From the NCBI GenBank assembly GCA_009103225.1, contig RHPI01003389.1:406760-470759 (forward strand): a stretch of 64,000 nucleotides of DNA. Reading direction: 5' to 3'. The stretch is from Chlorokybus atmophyticus (lineage: Eukaryota > Streptophyta > Chlorokybophyceae > Chlorokybales > Chlorokybaceae). The notes under the pieces are model-generated. The model did not search any database. It was not told the DNA's origin and was given only the letters and a program-made list of their open reading frames with translations. Position 1 is the stretch's first letter. Each line of letters begins with the position of its first letter. The position numbers and the translations under genes were made by a program. Positions 23,458 to 34,049 of this stretch are shown piece after piece.

Positions 23458-24921
23458 ATGTCTGACCAAGGAGAGGGAGGTGAGAAGTACTTTACCGTCC
23501 CTGACTCATCGTCATCATACGAACCATCAAGTGATGACAAAGTGAGAGACTCGGACACGAGTGAGAGCTACAAGCTCACTGAGAGTGACAAGGAGGAAGC
23601 TGCGCAGGATAGCGAAGCTTCTCCCAATCAATCTACTCAAAGTGGGCCAGCTACAATGGACACACAGTCTGTCATTGGTGGGGCTATTGAGAAGTATGCG
23701 CGAGAGCGCAAAGCCTTGATCGATGTTCACCCACAGCTTCGTCAGGAAGTGTGGGATGCATGGGCGCAGACGGTTCGTGATGGCTATGAGACAGACTTTG
23801 CCACACTCCCTCGTGCAAGCAAGGAGATGGTGATCCGCATGCTCGAGCATGAGCTGACGAACAACATCCCGCCACTCGTGCGAGGTGATCCAAAGGTGGC
23901 TGCTATCATGACCGTATATGATAAGCCTCTCCCTTACCAAGGCAAGCGAATGGCGTTTGAGGCTTTGGCCAACTTGGGAGTGGAAACCTCACAGCGTTGC
24001 AAGGACGTGTTCTGGTACTTGGGACCTAACTTGGAAGACAAGTTGACTGGCCGAGTGCAGTTGACGGCACGCCTTGATGCTATGCAGTCTGAGTTGGTGG
24101 CGCTGCGCCAACAGGTGGCGGGTGCTACTTCAGCAGCTGGTGCATCAGCGGGGCTGCCGGTTACGGCACTGAACAAGCCTGAGAAATTCAAGCCCAACGG
24201 CAGTGTCAGCATCCATGATTGGGTGGTCACTGTTGAGCACTATTTGACAGCACTGAAGCGCCCAGTTGGTGAGCACATTGCTGTTGCTGAGTTGCTCATG
24301 CCATCTGACGCTCTCGCCGAGTGGGCGAGGCAGACAGAGGATGGTGCGGCTAAGACAGTGGAGGCACTATTCAAGTTCCTTGTGGAGCGCTATGGTGGCA
24401 TGGATCCGGCTACTCAGGCTCGCAACAAGCTCAACAAGCTGCGACAGAATGGCAAGACGGCTTCAGTCTATCTGCAGGAGTTCCAAGCGTTGGTGGGCCG
24501 CGTGAACAGTGGCCTCATGCCCATGGACAAGGCTGAGCAGTTTGAGTTGTACAAGCGCGGCTTGGATGCGCGTGTGCGCGATCAGCTGCAGTACAACACG
24601 GCAACGGGACTTCCTTGGATTCCTAAGGACTTGGCCAAGCTGCAGAAGCTGAGCGTGTGTCTGTACAGTGATGACACGGCGGTGCAGGAAAAGGCACATG
24701 TGGCAGCTGCGGCCAAGCCGCACGGGGTGGGAGGAAAGCGTTACCCTCAGCCGAGTGCGCACACGGCAAAGAAGGCGAAGACATTCACGCCTCCGACCGG
24801 TGGCACATCTGCTGGTGGTGCTACACCCGCTGCGGCTCGCACCTGTTACGTCTGTCACCAGCCGGGCCACATTGCGAAGAACTGCCCCGCCAAGAAGGGC
24901 AAGGCCAAGAAGGTTGAATAG
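23458..24921 (+). CDS. gag: Gypsy-A Gag polyprotein
   Basis: 487 codons. ATG 23458 begins MSDQGEGGEK; an in-frame ATG 30 bases earlier (23428) is also possible. The N-terminal ~60 residues are acidic and Ser-rich. The middle shows the retrotransposon Gag fold signature (SIHDWVVTVEHYL; WARQTED; LVERYG; LNKLRQNGKTASVYLQEFQ). The C-terminus has a basic Lys-rich stretch and one CCHC zinc knuckle (CYVCHQPGHIAKNC). This is the nucleocapsid/capsid protein that packages element RNA in cytoplasmic particles. It ends at a single TAG (24919-24921) with the pol frame continuing directly, so Gag-Pol probably arises by readthrough. No nonsense mutation is seen in this copy. Confidence 0.95.
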   Translation: MSDQGEGGEKYFTVPDSSSSYEPSSDDKVRDSDTSESYKLTESDKEEAAQDSEASPNQSTQSGPATMDTQSVIGGAIEKYARERKALIDVHPQLRQEVWDAWAQTVRDGYETDFATLPRASKEMVIRMLEHELTNNIPPLVRGDPKVAAIMTVYDKPLPYQGKRMAFEALANLGVETSQRCKDVFWYLGPNLEDKLTGRVQLTARLDAMQSELVALRQQVAGATSAAGASAGLPVTALNKPEKFKPNGSVSIHDWVVTVEHYLTALKRPVGEHIAVAELLMPSDALAEWARQTEDGAAKTVEALFKFLVERYGGMDPATQARNKLNKLRQNGKTASVYLQEFQALVGRVNSGLMPMDKAEQFELYKRGLDARVRDQLQYNTATGLPWIPKDLAKLQKLSVCLYSDDTAVQEKAHVAAAAKPHGVGGKRYPQPSAHTAKKAKTFTPPTGGTSAGGATPAAARTCYVCHQPGHIAKNCPAKKGKAKKVE

Positions 24922-27900
24922 GATTACGCTGTAACTGATGTAGATGCGGTTGATAGCCAGTTGCTTGAGATGCAAGCAGCGAAATGGTTTGATAATCTGT
25001 CTCAAATGCATGTAATGACACATGCATGGCAAGCACATGACAAGTTGCCACTCTTTGAGGTTGAAAAAGTGGAAGAGAATGCTTGTGTGCTTGTACATGT
25101 GGAGTTCAACATGCTTACCGATGTGTTGCATGCATTGACTGAGTTGCAGAATAAGCACAGAACCTTGAGTATGGTGGTGATGGTGCCAAAGTATCATGGC
25201 CCATGGTTAAAACATACTCGCGGAGGGTCTGTGTTGAAGCAATTCAGCAAGCGTGAAACAAGGACAGTACGGTTGTCAGCCATATTGATCAACCCTCGCA
25301 TTAGTCACGGACTCTTGGCTACATTTCAAGGACGGGTGGTACCTCTGTTGTGGACATTTAGTGGCACAATGCAAGGTGTAAACAGTTCGTTCTTGATTGA
25401 CACTGGTGCAACACACAACTTCGTTGAGGAACAATGGGTTGTGCGCAACAAGATAGCGTGTAAACCCTCAGCATTTTCAGCTGCCGGTGCGGGGGGTGCG
25501 TTGCCAGTGAAAGGGGAAATAAAAATGAAAGTAAAGATTGGTAATTATCATGCCACTCTTACTTTCATAGTGGTATCCATCGACATATCAGGTGTTGATG
25601 TGGTATTAGGACAGGAATGGCAGGAAAATGTCAAAATGACATTGGATACTGGCGCACGCTTGTGCACAGTACAGAAAGGTCGTAAGCGTGTAACATTGTC
25701 TGTGAAAGGGTCACATAGCTTGGACCACAAGCAGACCGACCCTGCGCTACTCACTGCACTGCAAGTGAAACGTGCGTTGCGCAAAAATACACCGGCTTTT
25801 CTGGTACATTTGACGTCGTCGAACGACTTTGTGCCGGGAAATACAGAAGGTGTTGCAGACATCATTGAGGAGTATCAAGATGTATTCTCAGATAAGTTGC
25901 TAGGCTTACCTCCTGATCGAGGTGTCGGACACACAATATCACTCATTCCTGATAGTGAGCCTCCGTTTCGGCCTATATATAGGCTGAGCCCCCGCGAGAG
26001 GGGGGAAATGGAAACTCAAATCAAAGAGTTATTGGAAAAGGGATTGATTGAACCGAGTTCTTCACCCTTTGGCGCGCCTATCTTGTTTGTGATGAAAAAG
26101 AATGGAAAGCTGCGCATGTGTGTGGATTACCGTGCTTTGAACAAGATCACGGTAAAGAATCGATACCCGCTGCCCCGGATTGATGATGTGTTTGATAAAC
26201 TGTCGGGAAATGCGTACTTTAGTACGTTGGACTCGAGTGGGTATCATCAAATCCGGATTCATCCTTCTGATGTTTACAAGACAGCATTCAGAACACCTTC
26301 GGGCCATTATCAATACAAAGTGTTACCTTTTGGATTGACTAATGCGCCCGCAGTGTTTCAGAAGGAAATGAATAAGATTTTTGGTGGCATACTTGGCAAG
26401 TATGTTATGGTTTACTTGGATGACATTATTGTCTTTAGTAAAACCAAGGAAGAGCATAAGCAGCACTTGGAAGCGGTGTTCGCCTTGCTGCGTACACATC
26501 GCTTGTTTGCCAATCTTGCGAAGTGTGACTTCTGCAAGACGGAGTTGCCATTCTTGGGGCACATTGTGAGCGGTGCGGGTGTGAAACCTGACCCTCGCAA
26601 AGTGCAAGTTGTAAAGGATTGGCCTCAACCTAAGAATATCCATCAGCTGCGATCATTCTTGGGATTGGCAAACTACTTTCGCAAGTTTATGATGGGGTAC
26701 TCCACAGTAGTGGTGCCTTTGACAAAACTGTTGCGAAAAGATGCTCCATTCTTATGGACAGCTGAACAAGAAGCTGCTATGCAACAGGTGAAGCTAACTT
26801 TAACTTCTGCTCCAGTGTTGGCATTGCCAAACTGGGACAAGCATTTCACTGTGTTTAGCGATGCGTCCACCCTTGGGTGTGGTGCAGTACTGTTGCAAGA
26901 TGGCAGACCATGTGCTTATGAGAGTAGGAAGTTCATCCCAGCAGAGGTGAATTACACTACCACCGAGCAAGAGTTGCTTGGTATAGTACATGCTCTGGAA
27001 ACATGGCGATGTTACTTGGAGGGGGTTCAGTTCACAGTGGTGACTGATCATAATCCATTGGTGTATTTCTCAACACAGCAAAACTTGTCACGAAGGCAAG
27101 CCCGCTGGAATGAGTTTCTGTCTCGGTTTACCTTTGAGTGGGTATACCGGCCAGGCAGAACCAATGTTGCTGATCCTTTGAGTCGTTGTCCATCATTGTT
27201 GGCAGCTATGCGTGCGCAATTGCTTGCGACGCGCGGTACATTGCCACCGGATGATGAGTTTGTGCAAGCTGTTGTGCAAGGGTATGCTTTTGACCCATGG
27301 TTCTCGTCAGAGGACAACGTGCAAAAGCTGAGCAAACGAGACAACTTGTATTATGTGGGCACCAGCTTGGTAATACCTGACCATGCTGGATTGCGTGCGA
27401 AATGCATAGCTGATGTACACGATCCACCGTACGCTGGGCACTTTGGCAGTCGCAAAACTGTTAGAGCAGCGCAACAGTTGTATTGGTGGCCATCGTTGCC
27501 TATTGACGCAAAACGGTATGTGGACACGTGTGACAAATGTCAGCGTGATAAGCCGTTACGTCAGAAACCCGCTGGTTTGCTGCGACCATTGCCTATTCCT
27601 GATGGCAAATGGGAAAGTGTGAGTATGGACTTAATTACTGAGCTGCCAGAGACAGCATTAGGTCACACTGCGGTTGCAGTTATTGTGGATCATTTGACAA
27701 AAATGGTCCACATTGTCCCTTGTCGCACGGAGATCGGCTCCCATGAGTTGGCGATGGTTTTTGTCGCGTCTGTGTTCAAGTTGCATGGCTTGCCCCGCAA
27801 TTTTGTGTCAGATCGCGATCTGCGATTTGTGGCTCAGTTTTGGAAGTCGCTATGCAGCTTCTTACACATTCCGCAAAACATGAGCACTGCTTACCATCCA

Positions 27901-28164
27901 CAGACGGATGGTCAGACAGAACGCGCCAATCAAGTGATTAAGGAAACCATCCGGCATTATGTGAACCCGAATCAGAATGATTGGGATATTTATCTCCCAA
28001 TGGCTGAGTTTGCGATCAATAATGCATGGCAAGAGAGTGTGCAGGAGACTCCTTTCTTCTTCAATTACGGAGTGCATCCACTGAGTCCTGCGAACATTAA
28101 GTTGCCCGCTACTGACGTGACTCGCGTACCTGCAGCGCGCGATGGCCTCGGCCATGCAGGATAG
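24922..28164 (+). CDS. pol: Gypsy-A Pol: protease, RT, RNase H, integrase (frameshifted end)
   Basis: Continues in the gag frame after one TAG; the first ATG is at 24961. Domains in order: aspartic protease FLIDTGATHNFV (~25390); reverse transcriptase with YLDDIIVFS (26413); RNase H with FSDAS (26854) and TDHNPLVYF (27043); integrase zinc region ending CDKCQRDKP (~27526); catalytic core with SMDLITELP (27625), SDRDLRFVAQFW (27817) and TDGQTERANQ (~27905), the D-D-E positions. The RT motif that copy B reads as [11 protein letters not shown] is one residue shorter here. Near 28140 two bases present in copy B are missing. The frame therefore shifts and stops at 28162-28164, leaving the chromodomain in another frame. 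The element as read would not make an intact integrase. Confidence 0.93.
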   Translation, partial: DYAVTDVDAVDSQLLEMQAAKWFDNLSQMHVMTHAWQAHDKLPLFEVEKVEENACVLVHVEFNMLTDVLHALTELQNKHRTLSMVVMVPKYHGPWLKHTRGGSVLKQFSKRETRTVRLSAILINPRISHGLLATFQGRVVPLLWTFSGTMQGVNSSFLIDTGATHNFVEEQWVVRNKIACKPSAFSAAGAGGALPVKGEIKMKVKIGNYHATLTFIVVSIDISGVDVVLGQEWQENVKMTLDTGARLCTVQKGRKRVTLSVKGSHSLDHKQTDPALLTALQVKRALRKNTPAFLVHLTSSNDFVPGNTEGVADIIEEYQDVFSDKLLGLPPDRGVGHTISLIPDSEPPFRPIYRLSPRERGEMETQIKELLEKGLIEPSSSPFGAPILFVMKKNGKLRMCVDYRALNKITVKNRYPLPRIDDVFDKLSGNAYFSTLDSSGYHQIRIHPSDVYKTAFRTPSGHYQYKVLPFGLTNAPAVFQKEMNKIFGGILGKYVMVYLDDIIVFSKTKEEHKQHLEAVFALLRTHRLFANLAKCDFCKTELPFLGHIVSGAGVKPDPRKVQVVKDWPQPKNIHQLRSFLGLANYFRKFMMGYSTVVVPLTKLLRKDAPFLWTAEQEAAMQQVKLTLTSAPVLALPNWDKHFTVFSDASTLGCGAVLLQDGRPCAYESRKFIPAEVNYTTTEQELLGIVHALETWRCYLEGVQFTVVTDHNPLVYFSTQQNLSRRQARWNEFLSRFTFEWVYRPGRTNVADPLSRCPSLLAAMRAQLLATRGTLPPDDEFVQAVVQGYAFDPWFSSEDNVQKLSKRDNLYYVGTSLVIPDHAGLRAKCIADVHDPPYAGHFGSRKTVRAAQQLYWWPSLPIDAKRYVDTCDKCQRDKPLRQKPAGLLRPLPIPDGKWESVSMDLITELPETALGHTAVAVIVDHLTKMVHIVPCRTEIGSHELAMVFVASVFKLHGLPRNFVSDRDLRFVAQFWKSLCSFLHIPQNMSTAYHPQTDGQTERANQVIKETIRHYVNPNQNDWDIYLPMAEFAINNAWQESVQETPFFFNYGVHPLSPANIKLPATDVTRVPAARDGLGHAG

Positions 28165-28687
28165 GTTAGCGTTGGCAAAAGACTGTCTGCGCGCAGCGCA
28201 AGACAGACAAAAAGCCCAAGCTGATGCGCATCGTAGAGAGGCCAACTACGATGTGGGCTGTTCGGTGCTTTTAAGTACCAAAAACGTATCCATCAAGGGA
28301 GTGGGTACCCGCAAGTTTTTCCCTCGCTGGATAGGCCCTTTTAAAATAACTGATCGGGTCGGCACTCACGCGTATCGTTTGGACTTGCCAAAGTCGATAC
28401 GCATTCACAATGTGTTTCACGTGAGTGTACTGAAACCATACCGTTCTGACGGTCGGGTTCAACCTCCTCCACCCTTCGTTGCAGTGGATGGCGATGATAC
28501 TTTCGAGTATGAGGTGGAAGCAATCCTGAGTCACCGTAAGCCTCGACGCGGACGCGCGCCGTCTTACTTGGTGAAATGGAAAGGGTATGGTGTTGAGCAC
28601 AACACGTGGGAGCCCGAAAGGAATCTTACCAACTGCCAAGAGATTCTTCGGGGGTACTGGAGTGCTGTGTCCACACGTGGACGGTAA
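28142..28687 (+). pseudogene. Gypsy-A integrase C-terminus plus chromodomain
   Basis: Out-of-frame continuation of pol after the 2-bp loss. It contains the integrase C-terminal beta-rich segment (KFFPRWIGPFKI; HNVFHVSVLKPY) and a chromodomain (YEVEAILSHRK, YLVKWKGYGVEHNTWEPE, NL.NCQEIL). Chromodomains steer chromovirus integration to particular chromatin. Gypsy-B encodes the same block in one frame with its integrase (44242-43433), which supports the frameshift interpretation. Confidence 0.92.
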
Positions 28688-28796
28688 AAGGGTGCTGGCA
28701 GACATCTTTACCGCTTCGGCCATGGTTCTCTCACTGCTTTGGTTCTCGGTGCTCATGGTGGGGCTTTGCTAACCCTTCAATGAGGACATTAAAACC

Positions 28797-28810
28797 TAAG
28801 TGAGGGGGAA
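28797..28810 (+). promoter_or_regulatory. Gypsy-A polypurine tract
   Basis: TAAGTGAGGGGGAA directly precedes the 3' LTR and fits the plus-strand primer site. Gypsy-B has the same tract at 43310-43323 (reverse strand). Confidence 0.8.
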
Positions 28811-29149
28811 TGTAACGGAGTGCTACTCCTATAGAGGTTCCCCGCCCTTATTTAGGATTAAATAAGGGTCCCAACGGGTATATACAGCCAATTAAGCCGT
28901 ATTAGGGCCGTTAACCTAGTGATAAGGCCCTAATGTAGTGTTACTTAACTGTAACACTGATATCGACATGAGACATGAGTCTCATGTCGATATCAGCTGT
29001 ATGGCGGCACTGCTAACGCAGCAGCCGCCATAGCCAGGGGATCTTCTGCTTCGGCAGTTGCCCCTGGCGGCGGCGGTGTGGTCGGCGTGGCTGGTGGTGG
29101 TGTTGGGGTAGGGGATTAAAGGGAGGAGGTAGCACCCCCTCTCCTTACA
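28811..29149 (+). repeat. Gypsy-A 3' LTR
   Basis: 339 bp, same length as the 5' LTR. It differs by a few substitutions visible by eye (for example in the first palindrome, in AGTATTAAG versus AGTGATAAG, and at the penultimate bases). The TSD CACGA follows. Confidence 0.95.
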
Positions 29150-29904
29150 CACGATCTGCAAACGCACCTACCAATAATGCTGGAAGCGGTTGGACACCTC
29201 AGCTCTTTCAGCTTGCAGACAACCTGCTAAAGTCTTTGAGAGTATGCAGTGAGGAATGCTTCGGACCAAGGGCTAAGATCCTCAACCACGTTGCTGGAGC
29301 AGGTCACATCATCGATGACATCATGCGTCATGGAAGTCATGATGTGTACTGGTGCTATGCCTTTGAGAGAAAGGTGTCCACATTAGTGAACACCTACATT
29401 AACTACAAGAATATGAGCTCTTCTTCGTGCGCAGGTACTCGAGCAACTTCATTGCTCAACATCATGTACGCATGCACTTGCATTTGCTAACGAGTGCCCA
29501 TGCTGCAGACTACAGCGCCAGTGGTTCCTCTCCACTATAAACACTCTGCGAGAAGATCAGTAGTCTAATGTTCTGCTGTCTCAGCGAGCAAATCTGGTGG
29601 TGGCTGCTTCTGCGAAGGTTATAAGCAGGCAAACTTTTCACACTGTCCGCTCACAAGAACAGGCTAGGCAACTCTAGAATCTCGTGCAAGATTATGCTCA
29701 ATTGTCCCACGTTAAGCACGTGAAGAACAAAGGCATTCTTATTGGCAAGCCTCAAGACTTGCCGATAAGATGCGAGCTTGTGTCAAAAAGCTAAATGATG
29801 AGCTACAACAATTATTCAGTGAAGAGGAGAGTATCGAAATTACATGCCGTGCACTGTTTAGAGCTATACCACCCTTCACCGCGACGGACTTGTCTACAGG
29901 TGCC

Positions 29905-30110
29905 TCCCACCTATTGCTTATATAGCGCGTTTCACGCATTGACAAGTCCCTCCCACCTATTGCTCATGTAGCGCGTTTCACGCACTAATTGGTCCCCCCC
30001 ACCTATTGCTCATGTAGCGCATCTCACGCACTGACTGGTACCCCCCACCTATTGCTCATGTAACGCATCTCACGCACTGATTGGTCTCCCCCATCTATTG
30101 CTCGTAGCAC
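29905..30110. repeat. 46-bp minisatellite, 5 copies, at a donor-like site
   Basis: CCCACCTATTGCTCATGTAG-type cores recur every 46 bases (about 29911, 29957, 30003, 30049, 30095). Spacers end CGTTTCACGCACT. The array starts just after a CAG|GTG donor-like site (29899/29900) that closes a coding-like block of the transposase relic. It is related to the 41-bp array at 15.8-16.2 kb. Confidence 0.85.
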
Positions 30111-30308
30111 GTGTTCAGGTCGAAGCGTTCAAGCTTTGAAGCACAGCCATGCAAGGCAAATGATGTTATTGTGCAAGGTGGAACACAATGCAGAGTCGAG
30201 GATATTATTCCAAAATATTTTGCTAAATCTACCGTTTACGCAGCTGCTCACTATCACCTGATGAAGTGCGCCTCAAACGGGGATTACTACCATGATGTAG
30301 ACACTTAA

Positions 30309-33300
30309 GTAAGCAAGCTAGGCCCCACCACAAAGCGCAGGGCGTTGGTCCGTGCAGGCCGTATTTTGCGCAAGGTTTGGTTGCTACTAGGACGCAATTA
30401 TGATGGCAGGCTTGCATACGACTATGCATGCTTGGACCATCGAGTGACAGCAGCAGATGTTGGAGTCCCCCTCTGGCATGAGGGGGATGTCTTGCACGTA
30501 AGGAATATATGAGGGCGTCTGTGTGGCACTTTCGCCTACCCACTGAAGAGGAAGCAGTCACCTCTGACCCGGGGCCGTGGATTTGCCGTGGTGACCGAGG
30601 TGATTGCACATAGCTTGACATTCGAGGACTATGTACGGTCCTTTTTCGGACCCCGTGCACCAGGCATGGTCCGTCTCCCGCGGGCCAGGACTGACTGGTC
30701 CGTTCGGGACCCAGATGCATGGTGCGCTGGCGCGCACCACTCTTGGTCCGTGCCGCACCATTTCTGCTGCAGCATGAAGTGGCCAGTCAGTTACATGTAC
30801 GCTGGTTCTTAGATCTGGATCAGGTACGGCTTCGCGGCCCTGCGGTCCTGCTGTCGCGCACCATACCCGGTCCGTTCCAAACCATACATGGTGCGGCACG
30901 GACCAGTGACTTTGCCGGTCCGTATGAACTTATTGACAGGCTGCCGGGCTCGGAAAATGCTCACCGACAGGTGGACAGCCGCAAATGGTCGGCGGCAACT
31001 TGACAGCCGGGCTGATCAATTCATAAGCTGTAAGGGGCTATCTGTGCAAATATCGTAATGATCATGATAGCATGTGCACGAAGTTGCGAACATATTTTAT
31101 AGGCATGTGCTTGTGACATGCACTGATGTATTAACGTTCGTATTCAATCAAGTATCATTATCAAAAACGAGCAGTGCGGCTGATTGGGCGTGTGATTGGG
31201 CCGGCCGGCATTAGGCAGAAGACACACACCATCAGGCCATCAGTGACATACGGCACCCGCGACTGCCGGGCCGCGGTATGCGCGGCCCGCCTGCCTCTCA
31301 TTAGCTAGGCGGCATTTATTAGCTATTGGCCGTTCATTCTGTCAAAACAAATCTCGACCGTCCAAAGCTCATCCCCATGTCATGCAACTGCTCAAAATAT
31401 ATGCGAACTATATATACTATATACTTTATTTATGATGTTCCTGATAACTATATGCAATTATGACTACATATAATATTATGCATTTTCATCTATAGCAATA
31501 AGATATATATATGTATCATAAGTGCAAAATTAATATGATATACACGCACTTATATATAAGTAATCTTATATCATACATACATTACATTATATATAAATAG
31601 AAGATATACATATATATCATAAATACATAGCATTATACACTTTATATGCATATAATGATATACTATGTTATATATATATAAAATATTATGTGCATAATAT
31701 ATATGTTACATGTGATCTTTTATACATAGTAGATATATATATATATATATATTATATAAAATATATACATATATTATATATTGCAAAAAATGAGGAGAAA
31801 ATAGTGCACATTTGGCGGCATATGGTTTCACATGGCTTATATGATCTGAACATGTCCCACATGTACTAAGATAATACATTAAGTACCAGGGTCAAGTGCC
31901 ATAACTTGGGGATGTTTTTGAGTTTTGAGTTTTGAGTCCAGCAATGAGGGCGTGCAAAGGTGCAAATCCACATGCACAATATCTCTGATGTGTAGCAAAA
32001 TGTTGCGATATGATAACATATGCGGCGATATGGTGCAACATGGTGCGATATTAGCAAATGCTGTTAAGTGTTTCAAAACTTAATAATCAACGTAACGTTC
32101 ACGCCACGGTACGTGCTGCGATACTAAGTAAATAATGCCGAGGTTACGACCAGCAAAATAATGCTAACCTGAATTACCTTAACGTTAAGATTCAACTAAA
32201 CGAAAAATTGCATCCTTATGCCACCATTTGGTCACGCATGAGATTGATCAAATGGGATCGCAACGGTGACAACAGCCAGTTGCTCAAAAAGGCAGCGAAA
32301 TAACCAATCATTGCAAAGATGCGTAAAAGATGCTGAAAAATATCTCAGCGGCAACCGCCTACCAACGGCGACTAAAAACTGCTAGGGATTTGGTGCAATT
32401 GCGGCACAATTAGTGGTTATAACGGCCGCGTTTTTTGCGGTACGAGGTCGGGGCAGGTCCCATATCTCAAAGACATGCCGCCACTACTCACCCTCGTTCT
32501 AACTAATCCACTTTACCCCTTAACGCTAATTGATTACACGCTATAGTTACTGCGTCATCAAACATGGTCAGCAGCCGAATAAAACAAACGGAATGTAATG
32601 CATGTAATCCGTATGCATAACTCTTGACGCGCATCATTCATTGGACTGCTGTGTGTATGGCGGTTATGAATATTAGACAAATATATTACTGGTATGTTGA
32701 TGTTTTACGCAAGTGTTGTATATTTGCATGCGCTATACATTGTATGTGTCATATAACAGATAACATATATTTCATTAATGACACAAGCAGTTTTTAAATG
32801 CTATGACAGCCCTTTGTGGCACAAAAAACTTGTTAACAGCCCCTAGCGACGCAAGTTCTTCATTACCAGCCGCTAAAGAGCCGGCGTTGCGATGCTACTG
32901 CCAATGGTATAAGTGATACATACATATTTACATATGTATTTAGTATACATGTATATTATGCATGTTATATGAGATCTCACGCACGCATGTATATACTTTA
33001 TATATATATATATACATATGTATATGCATACGTACATGTATACATAAATGTGTATGTATGTTTTTATCTATCTGAGAAACGGGCTGTCTTTAATAGTTCC
33101 CAACAAGATTACCGGCACATGCGGAGCCCCCCGACTAAATGTTGTATTTTAATGACCCTAACATCCGCCGAGTTGCGGATGTCAATGCACTCTTGTATTT
33201 CCTTAAAATGACACCGGTATAGCCTATGCATGTTTATAGCATGCACTGCATGGGCTCAGCTAATGGGCATATCAATTAATGTCGCCAAACGGCTGTCGGT

Positions 33301-34040
33301 ACGTTGCAAATTACGCGAATCAACTATTTTGCCAAACCTACCGGTACGTGCACATGTGATTTGGTGATTATGACGTCGTTACAATGCTAGAGGTCGTAGG
33401 TTCGAATCTTTGTGAATGCTTGTGTTTTTGCTTAAGCAAGGCCGCGGCCTCGTACGCCGTCGGTGCGTGAGTCGCGCAGCGTGACCGGTGCCGTGCATAA
33501 GATTAACCAACTTTTACATATTTAATCCTCAATCTAATGGTTATTCAAAAATGTGTTGGTTCATGGTTAGCTGGCCGGACCAGTAGTGCTTGCATCTTTT
33601 CAATTCTATAATTTGGTACCGACTCCGCTGCCCGGACACTACCTAGTCCTGACGCGAGCGAGATTCGCTGGGCTATACTTGGAGCAACTCATGGGAATCT
33701 TGGTACCAATCACGTTAGGATTAGACCATGCATGGTCCGGCAGTTAATGACAACCGGACCATGAATGGTCCACAGGATTCACTGAGCAGAGAAATAATGC
33801 CGGTATAAGGGTACGGACCTTTCCTGATTTTTTACGTCAATCAGTGTGAATGTCGCTCCCACTGCGCAACCTGCTTCTTCAATCTTCTCCACTTCCTCAT
33901 CCGCAGATGTTAGTCCTGTTGGCAGTCATGTGCTGGTGCTTGGTGCTTATTGCCGCTGAGCAAAGTGTTGCTATGCTCCGATCAGTTGGCCCCTGCAATC
34001 GGTCCGCAAGGGTTTAACGTCTTAAATTTGACGCTCTCCG
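30309..34040. other. Long non-coding, partly AT-rich region
   Basis: No gene recognised. 30.5-31.0 kb has repeated TGGTCCG/CGGACC motifs, seen again at 33.55-33.78 kb. 31.38-31.80 kb is very AT-rich (TATATA runs). 32.9-33.07 kb has more ATGTATATA repeats. A tRNA B-box-like GGTTCGAATCT occurs at 33399-33409 (plus strand) without an A box. Confidence 0.45.
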
Positions 34041-34049
34041 ATTTGTTTC

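Larger units (their letters stand above)
22087..29149 (+). mobile_element. Ty3/gypsy chromovirus-type LTR retrotransposon, copy A
   Basis: 339-bp LTRs (TGTAAC...TTACA) flank gag, protease, reverse transcriptase, RNase H, integrase and a C-terminal chromodomain. This is the order of Metaviridae chromoviruses. A 5-bp target duplication CACGA (22082-22086 and 29150-29154) proves insertion into the transposase relic. The LTRs differ at only a handful of positions by eye, so the insertion is young. Defects: a 2-bp loss in the integrase C-terminal part near 28140, one codon missing in the RT DLxSGYHQ motif, and a 212-bp leader duplication around a single N. Copy B lies at 42971-49021. Confidence 0.97.
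19573..30308 (+). pseudogene. TNP2/CACTA-like transposase relic, multi-exon, split by gypsy-A
   Basis: Conserved pieces of a TNP2-type (En/Spm, CACTA) transposase occur in order. VVCHCSTCRGK lies before a GTAAGG donor near 19.70 kb. LPLDRK is near 20.17 kb. ALILH-stop-DGI with TTKCSSLVMDVVPPNTGKR and LFLKLVVDELQRLY lies at 20.80-21.05 kb. GFDPCKDLIFDIMHTFAEGL is near 21.77-21.83 kb. A block equivalent to TYWKA has the Trp codon changed to TGA at 21982-21984. Beyond gypsy-A, in the same frame, follow LFQLADNLLKSLRVC and YWCYAFERKVSTL (29.2-29.4 kb). Further coding-like pieces lie at 29.76-29.90 and 30.12-30.31 kb. The predicted introns carry minisatellites. Stops at 20836, 21982 and 22069-22074 show it is dead. 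Terminal inverted repeats were not identified. Superfamily is CACTA or a close relative; confidence in the exact class is moderate. Confidence 0.65.

Noticed and set aside
31380-31800. AT-rich tract as a replication origin or centromere core
   Set aside because: Only TATATA-type low complexity is visible; nothing in the sequence supports a specific function.
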